Shown here: positions 9,176-18,627 of the stretch, piece by piece
How positions within the stretch are numbered: the first letter of the stretch is position 1
Layout: each line of letters opens with the position of its first letter
Assembly (NCBI GenBank): GCA_000433755.1
Contig: FR891267.1
Location: forward strand, 1-54,933
Origin: Clostridium sp. CAG:465
Lineage (GTDB): Bacteria > Bacillota > Clostridia > TANB77 > CAG-465
Reading direction: 5' to 3'
DNA length: 54,933 nucleotides
The notes under the pieces: model-generated
What the model saw: the letters and a program-made list of their open reading frames with translations, nothing else
Databases searched by the model: none
What the model was told of the DNA's origin: nothing
Translations under genes and position numbers: made by a program

Positions 9176-10066
9176 ATGGATGCTAACAAAAAAACGTTTA
9201 ATTTTACGACATTATTTATTGTAGTATATGCTATTTTAGCTATTATTGTTTTGCTATTTATATGGTGGCCAAAAGATAAACTAAATAACGTAAATGGAAA
9301 TTTTAAATATAGTGATGTAGACGAAGAACAAATGGCAATAGATATATATAAAACAGAACTTACTCCTCTTCTTTCAAAAAAAAATATGGATAAATTATAT
9401 GAAAAACTCAATTATAATTATATGGCACAAAATAGCATTACAAAGGATAATTATAAATCTTTTTTGGAAACATGTAATTATATTTCAGATAGTGTAAATA
9501 TAATAGAATGTTCTGTAAGTAGGCAGGGAAACGATATATATATATATAAATTTAAGTATAGTAGTAATAACGAAATACATTACGTTAATTTGATAGAAAG
9601 TTTTCCGTATGAATATAGTTTATCCTTTGAGCAAGATACAATTCCAATTGTTGAAAATACTTCTTCTATAAGTAATATAGAGAATAATTCAAAATCAGAA
9701 GAAACTTCAAATAATTCTAATACTAAAACATCTGTAATTGATGATATTGTATATGAAATAAAAGTAAATACAATAAGGGATAATGGTATCTCTTATACTC
9801 TTAAAATAACAAATAATAGTGATAAAAATGCCGAATATAATTTTGATAATATAACAAATGTATCTGCAATTATGAGTGATGGAAAAATTGCAAATATGGG
9901 TGGAACTGTAATATCATCAGAGGAAGATATTGTTACACCTAATGGAAGCTTAGAAAAAGATCTATTTTTTGCTATTAGCAGTCAAGATCAATATAAAATA
10001 AAAACAATTAGAATATTAAATGCAAAAATAGGAGAAGAAAAAAAGACAATAAATATCAGTATGTAA
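9176..10066 (+). CDS. Single-pass membrane protein of the T4SS operon, unknown family
   Basis: The 296-residue protein has an N-terminal transmembrane helix (about 11-31, ending LLFIWWPKD), an alpha/beta extracytoplasmic domain (about 45-150) and a Ser/Asn-rich linker (about 155-182). A C-terminal beta-rich domain follows (about 185-296: ITNNSDKNAEYNFDNITNVS, LEKDLFFAISSQD), resembling an immunoglobulin-like fold of the kind that answers to DUF4352-type lipoproteins. No function can be named. AAGGAG precedes ATG 9176, and the giant hydrolase gene follows 16 bases on. Confidence 0.55.
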   Translation: MDANKKTFNFTTLFIVVYAILAIIVLLFIWWPKDKLNNVNGNFKYSDVDEEQMAIDIYKTELTPLLSKKNMDKLYEKLNYNYMAQNSITKDNYKSFLETCNYISDSVNIIECSVSRQGNDIYIYKFKYSSNNEIHYVNLIESFPYEYSLSFEQDTIPIVENTSSISNIENNSKSEETSNNSNTKTSVIDDIVYEIKVNTIRDNGISYTLKITNNSDKNAEYNFDNITNVSAIMSDGKIANMGGTVISSEEDIVTPNGSLEKDLFFAISSQDQYKIKTIRILNAKIGEEKKTINISM

Positions 10067-10082
10067 GAATGGAGGAAATTTA

Positions 10083-13000
10083 ATGAACCACGACAATTAT
10101 CAAAATAATAATGATACTCCATCTACAGATCCATCGGTACTACCTACTGGTGGCTCTAATGTAGGACAAGCTGCAACTCAGAAAGTAAAAAATGCTGCTA
10201 GAAAAGGATGGGACTCTTTTAAAGAAGCTGTTGGAAGAGGAATTAAAGCTTTGTGGTCATTATTACCACTTCAAGTTAAAATAATTGTAATAGTTGTTAT
10301 TTTAATAATAGTAGTTATTATAGCCGCTCTTGCAATTGGAATGATATCTGAAACAACATCTGTTGCATCTCAGAATGTAGATAATTACATTTCGTCTTCA
10401 GAAAATATATCAGATGAGGCAAAGTCTTTATATGAAGAAAAATCTAGTCTTATAAAAGTGAGTTTAAAAGATATAAATGGAATATATGATAAATTAGTAA
10501 AAGATGGAAATGGTGGAAGTGAAACACAAACCTTAATGAAGTATGAAATAGGAGATAAGAGCGTTGAAAATGGCAAGTCTGATAAAAGAATTGTAGATTT
10601 CTCAGAAAAATTACCATTATATAAACATATATTATTAACTGAAAAGTATAATTTTAATAAGGTTAATTGGATGAAATATAGCCATAGCGCAACTGCAGGA
10701 AAGAAGTTAAGTGAAGATAGTCAGTTTAGCAAAGACGAGGAACTCGGACTTAAGTATCCAGATACTTCAAAAAGTGAGGCTGGTTCTACAAGTGGAGTTA
10801 CTGCAATTAAATTAGAAAAATTCATTGATCTTACTTTACCATACTTACAAACATGGTATATACCACTTTCAATGAGTAATGCATCTATTATTAGTGGTAA
10901 AGAAGAAGATAATAGTAGAGCACCTGCTTTCTCATACAATATTATAAAAGAAGCATATCATAATATAGTTGCAAATTGGTATGAATTAAAAAAGTATGAA
11001 GAAACAACAACTTATGAGACATATACAGAACAGCATAGATATGATATTCTTTATTGTGATGTAAATATTCATATAACATATGAGGAAGATAAAAAAACAC
11101 ATAAACAGGTTGAAAAATCAAGAACATATACTTTGGGAAAAATTAGAAAAGATAGTACAATGACTAATCCGAACAAGCAAAAACAAGTGGATACTTCTAG
11201 GGAACCTGAGTTAAAAAGTGGACAAAAAAATCCGCTAAAGGAAAAGTATGTTTCAGACTCAACTACGTATTCATCGCAAGTTTATATTAAGAGTGCTGAA
11301 ACTTTTGATTGCAAAATAATCAATGAGTTTAATTATAAAGTATATAGTGATGAGGATGTACGAAATAGGAGAAATGCATATTCAACTAATGAGAAAGAAA
11401 CGGCTATGACAAAAGAATCTACTGATAAACAAAATATGTTTGATACAGCTAAGTCAAATATACAGGTAAATAATAATGGAACAATATCAGCAGGTGGTGG
11501 TACATCAATAGCTAGTGTAGAAAAAAATGGGGCTGAAAAGCAACAAAATTTTGACGCTTCTATTGGTAAAGCAACTGAATATATTCAAACATATAAAGTT
11601 ACACTTGGTGAATATATTGATTATGAAGATGCAAAATTACATACAGTTGTTAGAATGTGGAAAGATACGTTATATCAAAGGAGTTCTGAAACTAAAAAAT
11701 ATACAATAGACGACTTAGTATCGTATAATCAGTCTGATGATAGAAAAGAAAAAGTATCCGCATCTGAACTATGTGGAAGTTCATATTCTGAATCAAGTTC
11801 AGGAAGTGCAACATCTGTTGTGGCAAAGGAAATAAAACTTAATGGAAAAACTTTTCCTGTATATAATCAAAATAGTTATAATGTTCAAATGAATGGAGGA
11901 GATACGATTGCAACTGCTGGTTGTGGTTTATGTTCTCTTACAACTACAATAAATGCAATAAAAGGAACATCATATAGTCCGATTACAGTTGGAAATAATA
12001 TTGGATGGTCAGGACCAATAACAATAAGTAGTACAGCAAATGTTTTAAAAAATAAGTATAGTATAAATGTTGTTAAATGTGTAGCATATCAAAATGGTGC
12101 TAGTGGAAATGAACTAAACAATAGAAAAAACGAGGCAAAGAGTACGCTTACAAATGAACTTGAAAAAGGAAATGTAGCTATTGTACAAGTAAAGGGAAAT
12201 TTTCCTGATTTAGGAACAACTACAGCTCATTATATAGTTTTGTGTGGTATTGAAAATAATAAAGTGGTAATTGCAAATTCAGCTGGTGGAGTTAGAAATG
12301 ATGTAGATATGAATTATCTTTTAACTGCAATGTTTGATCAAGCTGAAACTGATAATGGATATATTGTAGCTAAATCTCAAAGTACAACACAAACAAATAC
12401 ATCTACAAATACTTCATCATCAAAATCAGCTAATTCTCAAAAAATGCAAAAAATGGTTGATTTCGCATGTTCTTTACTTGGAAAATTACCTTATGGAGCA
12501 CCTCCATTTATTCCAGATACTGAAGAAAAATTAAAAAATATATCTCAAATAGATTGTTCAGGATTTATAACTGCTTTATACAAAATTTACTTTAAAATTG
12601 ATATAAGTGTGGGTGGAATTACACAACTTGTAGATACTGCATCTCAGGTAAATCAGACAGTCGATGGTCAAACGTATAAAGGAGTACAATATATGTATGA
12701 CTCTTCTAAAGGTGCATCACAACTTCAAGTGGGTGATGTTATAGAAGATCATAGTCATAATGTAATGTTTATTGGTGATTATAACGGTGAACCTAGTGTA
12801 ATATCTCAAGGTAGTGATGGAGATCCATCTATATATCCACTTCCCAAATATGAAGAATATTTTAATAAAATTCATTGTTTTTCAAGATATATGACTGATG
12901 TTGATATTGATGGCTATACTGGTTCAACATCATCATCTAATTCTACTAATATATGTAGTGGAACTGAATCAGGTAAATATTATACTCAATTATTAAAAAC

Positions 13001-14135
13001 AGACGGATTAAATAGAATAGATTTTATGAATTCTAATCCTGATATATATAGCAGATATATTAGAAATGGAGCACAATATTTAGAATATGTAGGATATTCT
13101 AGATCAAAGTTATCACTTTCATATTGGAATTTAAAAAAGATCTTAACTACTGTATATGAAAAAAATGGATCACTTCCATGGGCATATGGTACAACGCTAG
13201 GTTTTGAAAATGTTTATGGAACAAATGGTAGTTCAAGTAAAACTTCAGGTAGTGGAATATTTATTTGGCCAGTACCAGAGTATGTTGAAAAAGGTATATC
13301 TAAAAAAGATCAACTTACAGCAACATTTGCTGGAGATGATAGTGTTCATAATGGTAATCACGGAGCTATTGATATAGCACATAGCGTTAATACATCAGCA
13401 AAAATTGTTGCAGCAGCCGCAGGTGAAGTAATTCATGCAGGAGATGTAAATGATGGATATGGAGAATATGTTATAATAAAACATTCAAATGGGTATTTTT
13501 CTTTATATGGTCATATGGTATCTGGAAGTTTAAAAGTTAAAGAAGGAGACAAAGTAAATTCAGGTCAAGAAATCGGAACAATGGGTACAACAGGTAATTC
13601 AACAGGAAATCATTTACACTTTGAAGTTAGAACAGGAGATAGTAATTTTTGGAATTCTAAAAAAGTTGACCCTGAACAATTCTTTAATGAGGATTGCTCA
13701 CCAGTTGGTGGCGGATCTTCAGGTTTAAATTTTAGCGTTGAACAGAAAAAAGACTTTGCAATTATGGTCAAAGGAGAAGCAGGAGGAAATACTTATGAAC
13801 TTCAAGTTGCCTGTGCAGCAGCTGCAATAAATCAATATAAAGCAGCTGTAGCTGAAGGAAAGAATGTTGATATTTTTAATGATTTTATACACAATCCAAG
13901 TAATTTTAATGGATATGCTGATGAAAAAGGCAGAGGTACAACAACTAGCGATATCAATGAAGGAGATAGTTGGTATAAAGCTGTTGAAGATGCTTTGAGA
14001 GGCGTTGATCCAACAGGTGGAGCATTATATTTTTATGCACCAGCAGCAATGGATCCACCAGGAAGTATTAGTTCATGGCACGAAAGTCTAAATTATTTAT
14101 GTACAATAGATGGTGTTAGATTCTTTAAACCTTAA
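10083..14135 (+). CDS. Giant membrane-anchored wall hydrolase: C39-like, NlpC/P60, M23 and SleB domains
   Basis: The 1350-residue protein has a cytoplasmic N-terminus, one transmembrane helix (about 66-88) and a long coiled or linker region. Four predicted hydrolase domains follow: a papain-like C39-type domain (Cys614 in AGCGLCSLT, His716 in TAHYIVLCG), NlpC/P60 (Cys825 in IDCSGF, His892 in SHNVMFIG), an M23 metallopeptidase (His1093 and Asp1097 in HGAID, His1177-x-His1179 in HLHFE), and a C-terminal SleB-type wall hydrolase (about 1225-1350, Glu1232 in VKGEAGG). All key residues are present. In conjugation systems such VirB1-like enzymes open peptidoglycan for the channel. Four in one chain is far above the usual one or two. 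Confidence 0.88.
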   Translation: MNHDNYQNNNDTPSTDPSVLPTGGSNVGQAATQKVKNAARKGWDSFKEAVGRGIKALWSLLPLQVKIIVIVVILIIVVIIAALAIGMISETTSVASQNVDNYISSSENISDEAKSLYEEKSSLIKVSLKDINGIYDKLVKDGNGGSETQTLMKYEIGDKSVENGKSDKRIVDFSEKLPLYKHILLTEKYNFNKVNWMKYSHSATAGKKLSEDSQFSKDEELGLKYPDTSKSEAGSTSGVTAIKLEKFIDLTLPYLQTWYIPLSMSNASIISGKEEDNSRAPAFSYNIIKEAYHNIVANWYELKKYEETTTYETYTEQHRYDILYCDVNIHITYEEDKKTHKQVEKSRTYTLGKIRKDSTMTNPNKQKQVDTSREPELKSGQKNPLKEKYVSDSTTYSSQVYIKSAETFDCKIINEFNYKVYSDEDVRNRRNAYSTNEKETAMTKESTDKQNMFDTAKSNIQVNNNGTISAGGGTSIASVEKNGAEKQQNFDASIGKATEYIQTYKVTLGEYIDYEDAKLHTVVRMWKDTLYQRSSETKKYTIDDLVSYNQSDDRKEKVSASELCGSSYSESSSGSATSVVAKEIKLNGKTFPVYNQNSYNVQMNGGDTIATAGCGLCSLTTTINAIKGTSYSPITVGNNIGWSGPITISSTANVLKNKYSINVVKCVAYQNGASGNELNNRKNEAKSTLTNELEKGNVAIVQVKGNFPDLGTTTAHYIVLCGIENNKVVIANSAGGVRNDVDMNYLLTAMFDQAETDNGYIVAKSQSTTQTNTSTNTSSSKSANSQKMQKMVDFACSLLGKLPYGAPPFIPDTEEKLKNISQIDCSGFITALYKIYFKIDISVGGITQLVDTASQVNQTVDGQTYKGVQYMYDSSKGASQLQVGDVIEDHSHNVMFIGDYNGEPSVISQGSDGDPSIYPLPKYEEYFNKIHCFSRYMTDVDIDGYTGSTSSSNSTNICSGTESGKYYTQLLKTDGLNRIDFMNSNPDIYSRYIRNGAQYLEYVGYSRSKLSLSYWNLKKILTTVYEKNGSLPWAYGTTLGFENVYGTNGSSSKTSGSGIFIWPVPEYVEKGISKKDQLTATFAGDDSVHNGNHGAIDIAHSVNTSAKIVAAAAGEVIHAGDVNDGYGEYVIIKHSNGYFSLYGHMVSGSLKVKEGDKVNSGQEIGTMGTTGNSTGNHLHFEVRTGDSNFWNSKKVDPEQFFNEDCSPVGGGSSGLNFSVEQKKDFAIMVKGEAGGNTYELQVACAAAAINQYKAAVAEGKNVDIFNDFIHNPSNFNGYADEKGRGTTTSDINEGDSWYKAVEDALRGVDPTGGALYFYAPAAMDPPGSISSWHESLNYLCTIDGVRFFKP

Positions 14136-14163
14136 ATTATATAACTGAGGAGAGTTTGTTTAT

Positions 14164-14976
14164 ATGGAAAAAAATTTTAATAGTAAAGGGGCTCATAAAC
14201 GAGCTCCTCATAATAAAAAATATACTTTAGAGCAATTAGAAGAAATAAAAAATAATCAGCAAGTTGTAGACATATATGTAAAAGATATTGATGCAAGCTT
14301 AAATATGATAGGTATAGTTGGAAAAAATATAAAAGCTATTATTCCTAGAGAAGAATCATCAAGTATAGTTGGAGATGACGGACTTGTTGAAGAAAAACAT
14401 ATTGTTAATAAAAAAGGAAAAATATTGCATGTATGTATAAAAGAAATTATACAAAATGATGATGAAATAGAATTAATTGTTTCAAAAAAAATATTAGAGC
14501 TAAAGGTTAGAAAGTGGATGTACATGCATTTAAAGCCAGGTATGAAACTAAAGGGAGTTGTTGTAAGCACAAATGATTATGCTGCCTTTGTTGATGTTGG
14601 AGGTGGAGTAACAGGTATATTAAAACTTGAAAATATTTCAGATATATTAATACAAAATGCCGCTGATATTCTACATGTTGGTCAGAGAATAAATGTTGTT
14701 GTAAAAAAATATGATAGAGATACAGGAAGAATTGAATTATCATATAAAGAATTGCAAGGAACATTTGAACAAAATATTTTAAGATTTAAAGAAGGCGATA
14801 TTGTAGATGGTATAGTAAGAAATAGGATAAAGTCTGGTATTTTTGTTGAAGTAGCACCAAATGTAGTTGGACTTGCAGAGCATGTAAATGGTTTGGAATA
14901 TGGACAAAAAGTACTTGTAAGCATAAAGCGTATAATCCCTGAGAAGAAAAAATTAAAATTAATAATTATTGGTTAG
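14164..14976 (+). CDS. S1-domain RNA-binding protein
   Basis: The 270-residue soluble protein has one degenerate and two clear S1 (OB-fold) modules. The second spans about 120-200 (LKPGMKLKGVVVSTNDYAAF, VGGGVTGILKLENI) and the third about 208-270 (FKEGDIVDGIVRNRIKSGIF). S1 repeats bind single-stranded RNA and occur in ribosomal protein S1 and RNA-decay proteins. It follows the giant hydrolase by 28 bases with GAGGAG upstream and precedes the FGE-like gene by 14 bases, so it appears to belong to the secretion transcript. What it does there is not evident. Confidence 0.7.
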   Translation: MEKNFNSKGAHKRAPHNKKYTLEQLEEIKNNQQVVDIYVKDIDASLNMIGIVGKNIKAIIPREESSSIVGDDGLVEEKHIVNKKGKILHVCIKEIIQNDDEIELIVSKKILELKVRKWMYMHLKPGMKLKGVVVSTNDYAAFVDVGGGVTGILKLENISDILIQNAADILHVGQRINVVVKKYDRDTGRIELSYKELQGTFEQNILRFKEGDIVDGIVRNRIKSGIFVEVAPNVVGLAEHVNGLEYGQKVLVSIKRIIPEKKKLKLIIIG

Positions 14977-14990
14977 TAAGAGGTATATTA

Positions 14991-16067
14991 ATGAAAAAAA
15001 GAAAAAATAAAAGAAAAGTTTCAAAAATTACTTTAATTTTAATTGCATTTATATGGATAGTAGCTTTTGTATTTACATTAATATTTGTATCCGACAGTAT
15101 AAAAAAATCAAGTAAATTAAAAAAAATTAGTTCAATTATCCCTATTCCAGATGGATTTTATTATGTTGGAGGCGAAGTTGATACAGGAGTTGTAATTTCT
15201 GATAATAAGAAAGATCAATTTAAAGGAACTGATTATAATACTTTGGAAAAAATGCAAGGAAATCAGTTTGTATGGATTCCTGTAGAAAAGGCTATTGCAG
15301 ATAATTTTAAACAAGCCGATGAAATGGTAAAACAGGATAAAAATCCAATAGCTTATAGAGACGGAAATAATTATAAGTCTTTAATATATATTTTTGATAC
15401 ATACCAAAGAAAATATTTTGTTGTAAATCAATCTAGGTTTTATAGAGAACCTTATATAATATCAAATGGAATTTATGGTGATAACGAACAGTACATTGAA
15501 GGAAGTACACAAGATCTGTATCAAGCTAGTTTTAATAAAATGGTAGAACAAGTTGAAAAAAATAAAGGTTTTTACATAAGTAGATTTGAGATAGGAAATT
15601 TAAAAAATGCTGTTCAAAATAATGAAAAGGTTGTTTCAAAAGCAAATCAGGAAGATATAACAAATCAATCTTGGATTAATTTGTATAAAGTCTTAGGAAG
15701 TATGTATGATAGAGAAGATATAACTACAGAAATGATATGGGGATGTCAGTGGGATGCAACTTTGGCCTGGATTGCAAACAATTCAAATTTAAATAGATAT
15801 GTATATGATTCAAAAGAAATAGGAAATTATTATAATGTAATACAAAAAACTGGTAGTAATAGTAAATATTGTTTAAATAATATTTATGACATGGCCGGAA
15901 ATGCATGTGAGTGGACACAGAGAGGTAGCGAAAATGGAGGAAGAAAGGCATATGGTCAAAGCTATAGTATGGAAGAAGATAAATATACTATTGGAAGTTC
16001 AAAGCAATATGGAATAACATATTTGTGGAAAGAAGTTGGAACTAGAATGACTATGTATGTAAATTAA
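14991..16067 (+). CDS. Membrane-anchored FGE/SUMF1-like protein
   Basis: The 358-residue protein has an N-terminal transmembrane helix (about 12-34) and an outer domain of the formylglycine-generating-enzyme / C-type-lectin-like fold. IPIPDGFYYVGG and GNQFVWIPVEKA mark the start of the fold; FYISRFEIG, WGCQWDATLAWI and NNIYDMAGNACEWTQRG mark its core and end. Members of this superfamily include true sulfatase activators and many non-catalytic ligand-binding proteins on cell surfaces. No sulfatase gene is nearby, so a surface binding role is more likely than maturation. It is the last gene before the terminator at 16120. Confidence 0.7.
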   Translation: MKKRKNKRKVSKITLILIAFIWIVAFVFTLIFVSDSIKKSSKLKKISSIIPIPDGFYYVGGEVDTGVVISDNKKDQFKGTDYNTLEKMQGNQFVWIPVEKAIADNFKQADEMVKQDKNPIAYRDGNNYKSLIYIFDTYQRKYFVVNQSRFYREPYIISNGIYGDNEQYIEGSTQDLYQASFNKMVEQVEKNKGFYISRFEIGNLKNAVQNNEKVVSKANQEDITNQSWINLYKVLGSMYDREDITTEMIWGCQWDATLAWIANNSNLNRYVYDSKEIGNYYNVIQKTGSNSKYCLNNIYDMAGNACEWTQRGSENGGRKAYGQSYSMEEDKYTIGSSKQYGITYLWKEVGTRMTMYVN

Positions 16068-16119
16068 ATATTAATATTTTATATCATAAGTATTTTATTG
16101 TTCAATAATTGTTTGTAAA

Positions 16120-16154
16120 AAGTTTGCTTGGAATATTGCCAAGCAGACTTTTTT
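16120..16154 (+). terminator. Terminator of the secretion operon
   Basis: AAGTTTGCTTGG pairs with CCAAGCAGACTT with one G-U pair around a seven-base loop, followed by six T. Confidence 0.88.
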
Positions 16155-16294
16155 GTTGTATAATAAGTGTTGTAAAATAGTACTTTTTAATAATTAGTAG
16201 CGTCATATATATTTTTTAATAGCTTATTTATTTAATTAAATTATAGCTGTTTTACAAAGTTAAATTTTAAATTAAATTTAAGGAGAGATGAAAA

Positions 16295-17320
16295 ATGGTA
16301 AATGATAAAGAAGTAAAAACAGTTGTGTCACCTTTTGCAGTAAGGGAAAATGAAGTAAAAGTGTTTGATGGGAAGGAAGGTTTTGCTTCAATAAACCAAG
16401 TCGTTTTTAAAATGGATATGGGTTATATTAATGAATCTCATATTAAAGCTCTAGAGGTTGTAAATGAATTTGGGTTTATTACTTCTAGACAATGTACTCA
16501 AATTTTAGACTTAAGGGGAAAAATAAATGATATTGAAGAAGACAAAAAGCAAACAAGAGTTGCTAAATGGCTTGAAGATTTAACAAAATCAAAAGTAATT
16601 TCAAGATATTACTTCCAAAGTGATTCTGGAAAAAGTTCATATAGAGTTTATTCAATGGATAAAATAGCAACGTATATATTAAAACAAAGAAATATACCAA
16701 CAGCTTGGCAACCAACAGATAATACAAAACCTGCTTATTCTGTAAAAAGAAAACTTGCTGGAAATCAAGTTATTATTGCATATATGCAGAAAGTTGCAGC
16801 TTTCAAAAGTACAAATCCTAATATTTTATTATACTCAAAAAAATATAATGTAAAGTTTAAACCAACAGGCGGTCTTGTTACTTTGAAAAATTCTTCTGAA
16901 GAAGAGAACTTTATATTTGAAGTTGTAAGAAGAAATGATGATTGGAAAAACATGTTTGCAGAGAAAGTACAACTTTATTCAGACTTTTTTGAAAACTTTA
17001 CAAAAAATGACGCTGGATTTTATACTCCTCCTAAAATAATATTTGTTGGAGAAGATATTCAACATACTGCTGAAATGTTTAGAATTATAAAAAAAGTAAG
17101 TACATATCTAAAAGATGAAGATTTATATTTTACTACTGAATTAAAACATTTAGATGAAGATTTAACAAAGAGTATCAGTGTATTTGAGTTAGATACAGAT
17201 ACAAAAAAATATAAAGCTGTTATAAAGGAAATGGATATCCTAAAACCAGGCGAAAAGAAAAATGATGAAGATAAAATAAAACTTGATATGAATTTCAATT
17301 CAAATATGATTGTTGAATAA
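16295..17320 (+). CDS. Winged-helix, replication-relaxation-like DNA-binding protein
   Basis: The 341-residue soluble protein starts at ATG 16295 after AGGAGAG. The N-terminal half (about 35-140) looks like a winged helix (ALEVVNEFGFITSRQCTQIL, RVAKWLEDLTKSKVISRYYF). The second half has a mixed fold with ENFIFEVVRR followed by AEKVQLYSDFF, which resembles the E...K core of replication-relaxation proteins and their nuclease-like fold. Proteins of this type occur on plasmids and conjugative elements as DNA-processing or regulatory factors. This is the only hint of DNA processing near the secretion operon, and the gene is a separate transcription unit with its own terminator. Confidence 0.55.
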   Translation: MVNDKEVKTVVSPFAVRENEVKVFDGKEGFASINQVVFKMDMGYINESHIKALEVVNEFGFITSRQCTQILDLRGKINDIEEDKKQTRVAKWLEDLTKSKVISRYYFQSDSGKSSYRVYSMDKIATYILKQRNIPTAWQPTDNTKPAYSVKRKLAGNQVIIAYMQKVAAFKSTNPNILLYSKKYNVKFKPTGGLVTLKNSSEEENFIFEVVRRNDDWKNMFAEKVQLYSDFFENFTKNDAGFYTPPKIIFVGEDIQHTAEMFRIIKKVSTYLKDEDLYFTTELKHLDEDLTKSISVFELDTDTKKYKAVIKEMDILKPGEKKNDEDKIKLDMNFNSNMIVE

Positions 17321-17327
17321 GTATAAT

Positions 17328-17364
17328 ACCCCTATTGCATTGATTATGGTGCTATAGGGGTTTT
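17328..17364 (+). terminator. Terminator
   Basis: ACCCCTATTGCA (17328-17339) and TGCTATAGGGGT (17350-17361) pair with one mismatch and end in TTTT. Confidence 0.85.
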
Positions 17365-17498
17365 ATATTATATTAAAATTAAAATGTAAAAATATGTTTC
17401 TTTCAGATATTTTCATATTTTAAACTATATAGAGAATTATTTATGCAATGATTTATCGAAAATTGCGATGAAAATAATATAAACATTGTGAAAAACTA

Positions 17499-17527
17499 TT
17501 GCAAATGAAAAGATATTGAGATAAAAT
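17499..17527 (+). promoter_or_regulatory. Promoter of gap
   Basis: TTGCAA (17499-17504), a 17-base spacer and TAAAAT (17522-17527) lie 32 bases before the gap ATG. Confidence 0.6.
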
Positions 17528-17558
17528 ATAGGTGTTATAAATAAGGGGGAATAAATTT

Positions 17559-18566
17559 ATGATAAAAGTAGGAATTAACGGATTCGGAAGAATAGGAAGA
17601 TTAGTAATGAGAGTATCTTTAGAAAGGGATAATGTTGATGTTGTTGCTGTAAACGATCCTTTTATTGATGTTGAATATATGAAATATATGTTAACATATG
17701 ATACTATTCATGGAAAATATAACGCTGATATTAAGGTTGAAGGTAATGATTTAGTTATAAATGGTAAGATTGTAAAGGTATTTAATTGCATGGAACCTTC
17801 AGAAATTCCTTGGGGAGAAGTTGGAGCTGAATATGTTGTTGAATCATCAGGAGTGTTTACAACAACTGAAAAAGCACAGGCTCATCTAAAAGGTGGAGCT
17901 AAAAAAGTTGTAATTTCTGCACCATCAAAAGATGCGAAAATGTTTGTTATGGGTGTAAATAATAACGAATATACATCAGATATGAATATTGTATCAAATG
18001 CATCTTGTACTACAAACTGTTTAGCACCTCTTGCTAAAGTTATAAATGATAATTTTGGTATTGTTGAAGGACTAATGACAACTGTTCACTCTGCAACAGC
18101 TACACAAAAAACTGTTGATGGACCATCTAAAAAAGATTGGAGAGGTGGAAGAGCTGCTACATATAACATTATTCCATCATCTACTGGTGCCGCAAAAGCA
18201 GTTGGTAAAGTAATACCATCATTAAATGGAAAACTAACTGGTATGTCATTTAGAGTACCAACACTAGATGTATCTGTAGTTGACCTTACTTGTAGACTTG
18301 AAAAAGGAGCTTCATATGAAGAAATCGTAGAAAAAATAAAAGAAGCATGTAATGGAGAACTAAAAGGAATTATGTCTTGGACAGACGAAGATGTTGTTTC
18401 ATCTGATTTCATTTCTGATCCTCATACTTCTATATTTGATGTAAAAGCTGGAATTCAACTTAGCGATAACTTTGTAAAATTGGTATCATGGTATGATAAT
18501 GAATGGGGTTATTCAAATAAAGTTGTAGATTTAATCACTCATATGTATGGAGTAGACCATAAATAA
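17559..18566 (+). CDS. gap: Glyceraldehyde-3-phosphate dehydrogenase, type I
   Basis: This enzyme converts glyceraldehyde-3-phosphate, NAD and phosphate to 1,3-bisphosphoglycerate in glycolysis. The 335-residue protein has the Rossmann start GINGFGRIGR, an NAD-selective Asp33 in AVNDPF, the catalytic Cys150 in SNASCTTNCLAP, and the C-terminal WYDNEWGYSNKV. Length and motifs are complete. AGGGGG precedes ATG 17559. It is followed by a hairpin and pgk, the next step of the pathway, in the same direction. Confidence 0.98.
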   Translation: MIKVGINGFGRIGRLVMRVSLERDNVDVVAVNDPFIDVEYMKYMLTYDTIHGKYNADIKVEGNDLVINGKIVKVFNCMEPSEIPWGEVGAEYVVESSGVFTTTEKAQAHLKGGAKKVVISAPSKDAKMFVMGVNNNEYTSDMNIVSNASCTTNCLAPLAKVINDNFGIVEGLMTTVHSATATQKTVDGPSKKDWRGGRAATYNIIPSSTGAAKAVGKVIPSLNGKLTGMSFRVPTLDVSVVDLTCRLEKGASYEEIVEKIKEACNGELKGIMSWTDEDVVSSDFISDPHTSIFDVKAGIQLSDNFVKLVSWYDNEWGYSNKVVDLITHMYGVDHK

Positions 18567-18576
18567 AGAATTAAAC

Positions 18577-18605
18577 TTAGGCTAGCTTTGTGAAAGCTAG
18601 CCTAA
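18577..18605 (+). other. Perfect 13-bp hairpin between gap and pgk, no T-run
   Basis: TTAGGCTAGCTTT (18577-18589) and AAAGCTAGCCTAA (18593-18605) are fully complementary around GTG. No T-tract follows, so it is unlikely to end transcription. It may protect or separate the gap and pgk parts of one mRNA. Confidence 0.75.
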
Positions 18606-18627
18606 AAGTATAAAGGAGAGAAAGTTT

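Noticed and set aside
1..17320. Integrative conjugative element
   Set aside because: No integrase, relaxase, coupling protein, tRNA target or direct repeats are visible, and the operon abuts housekeeping genes with the same base composition.
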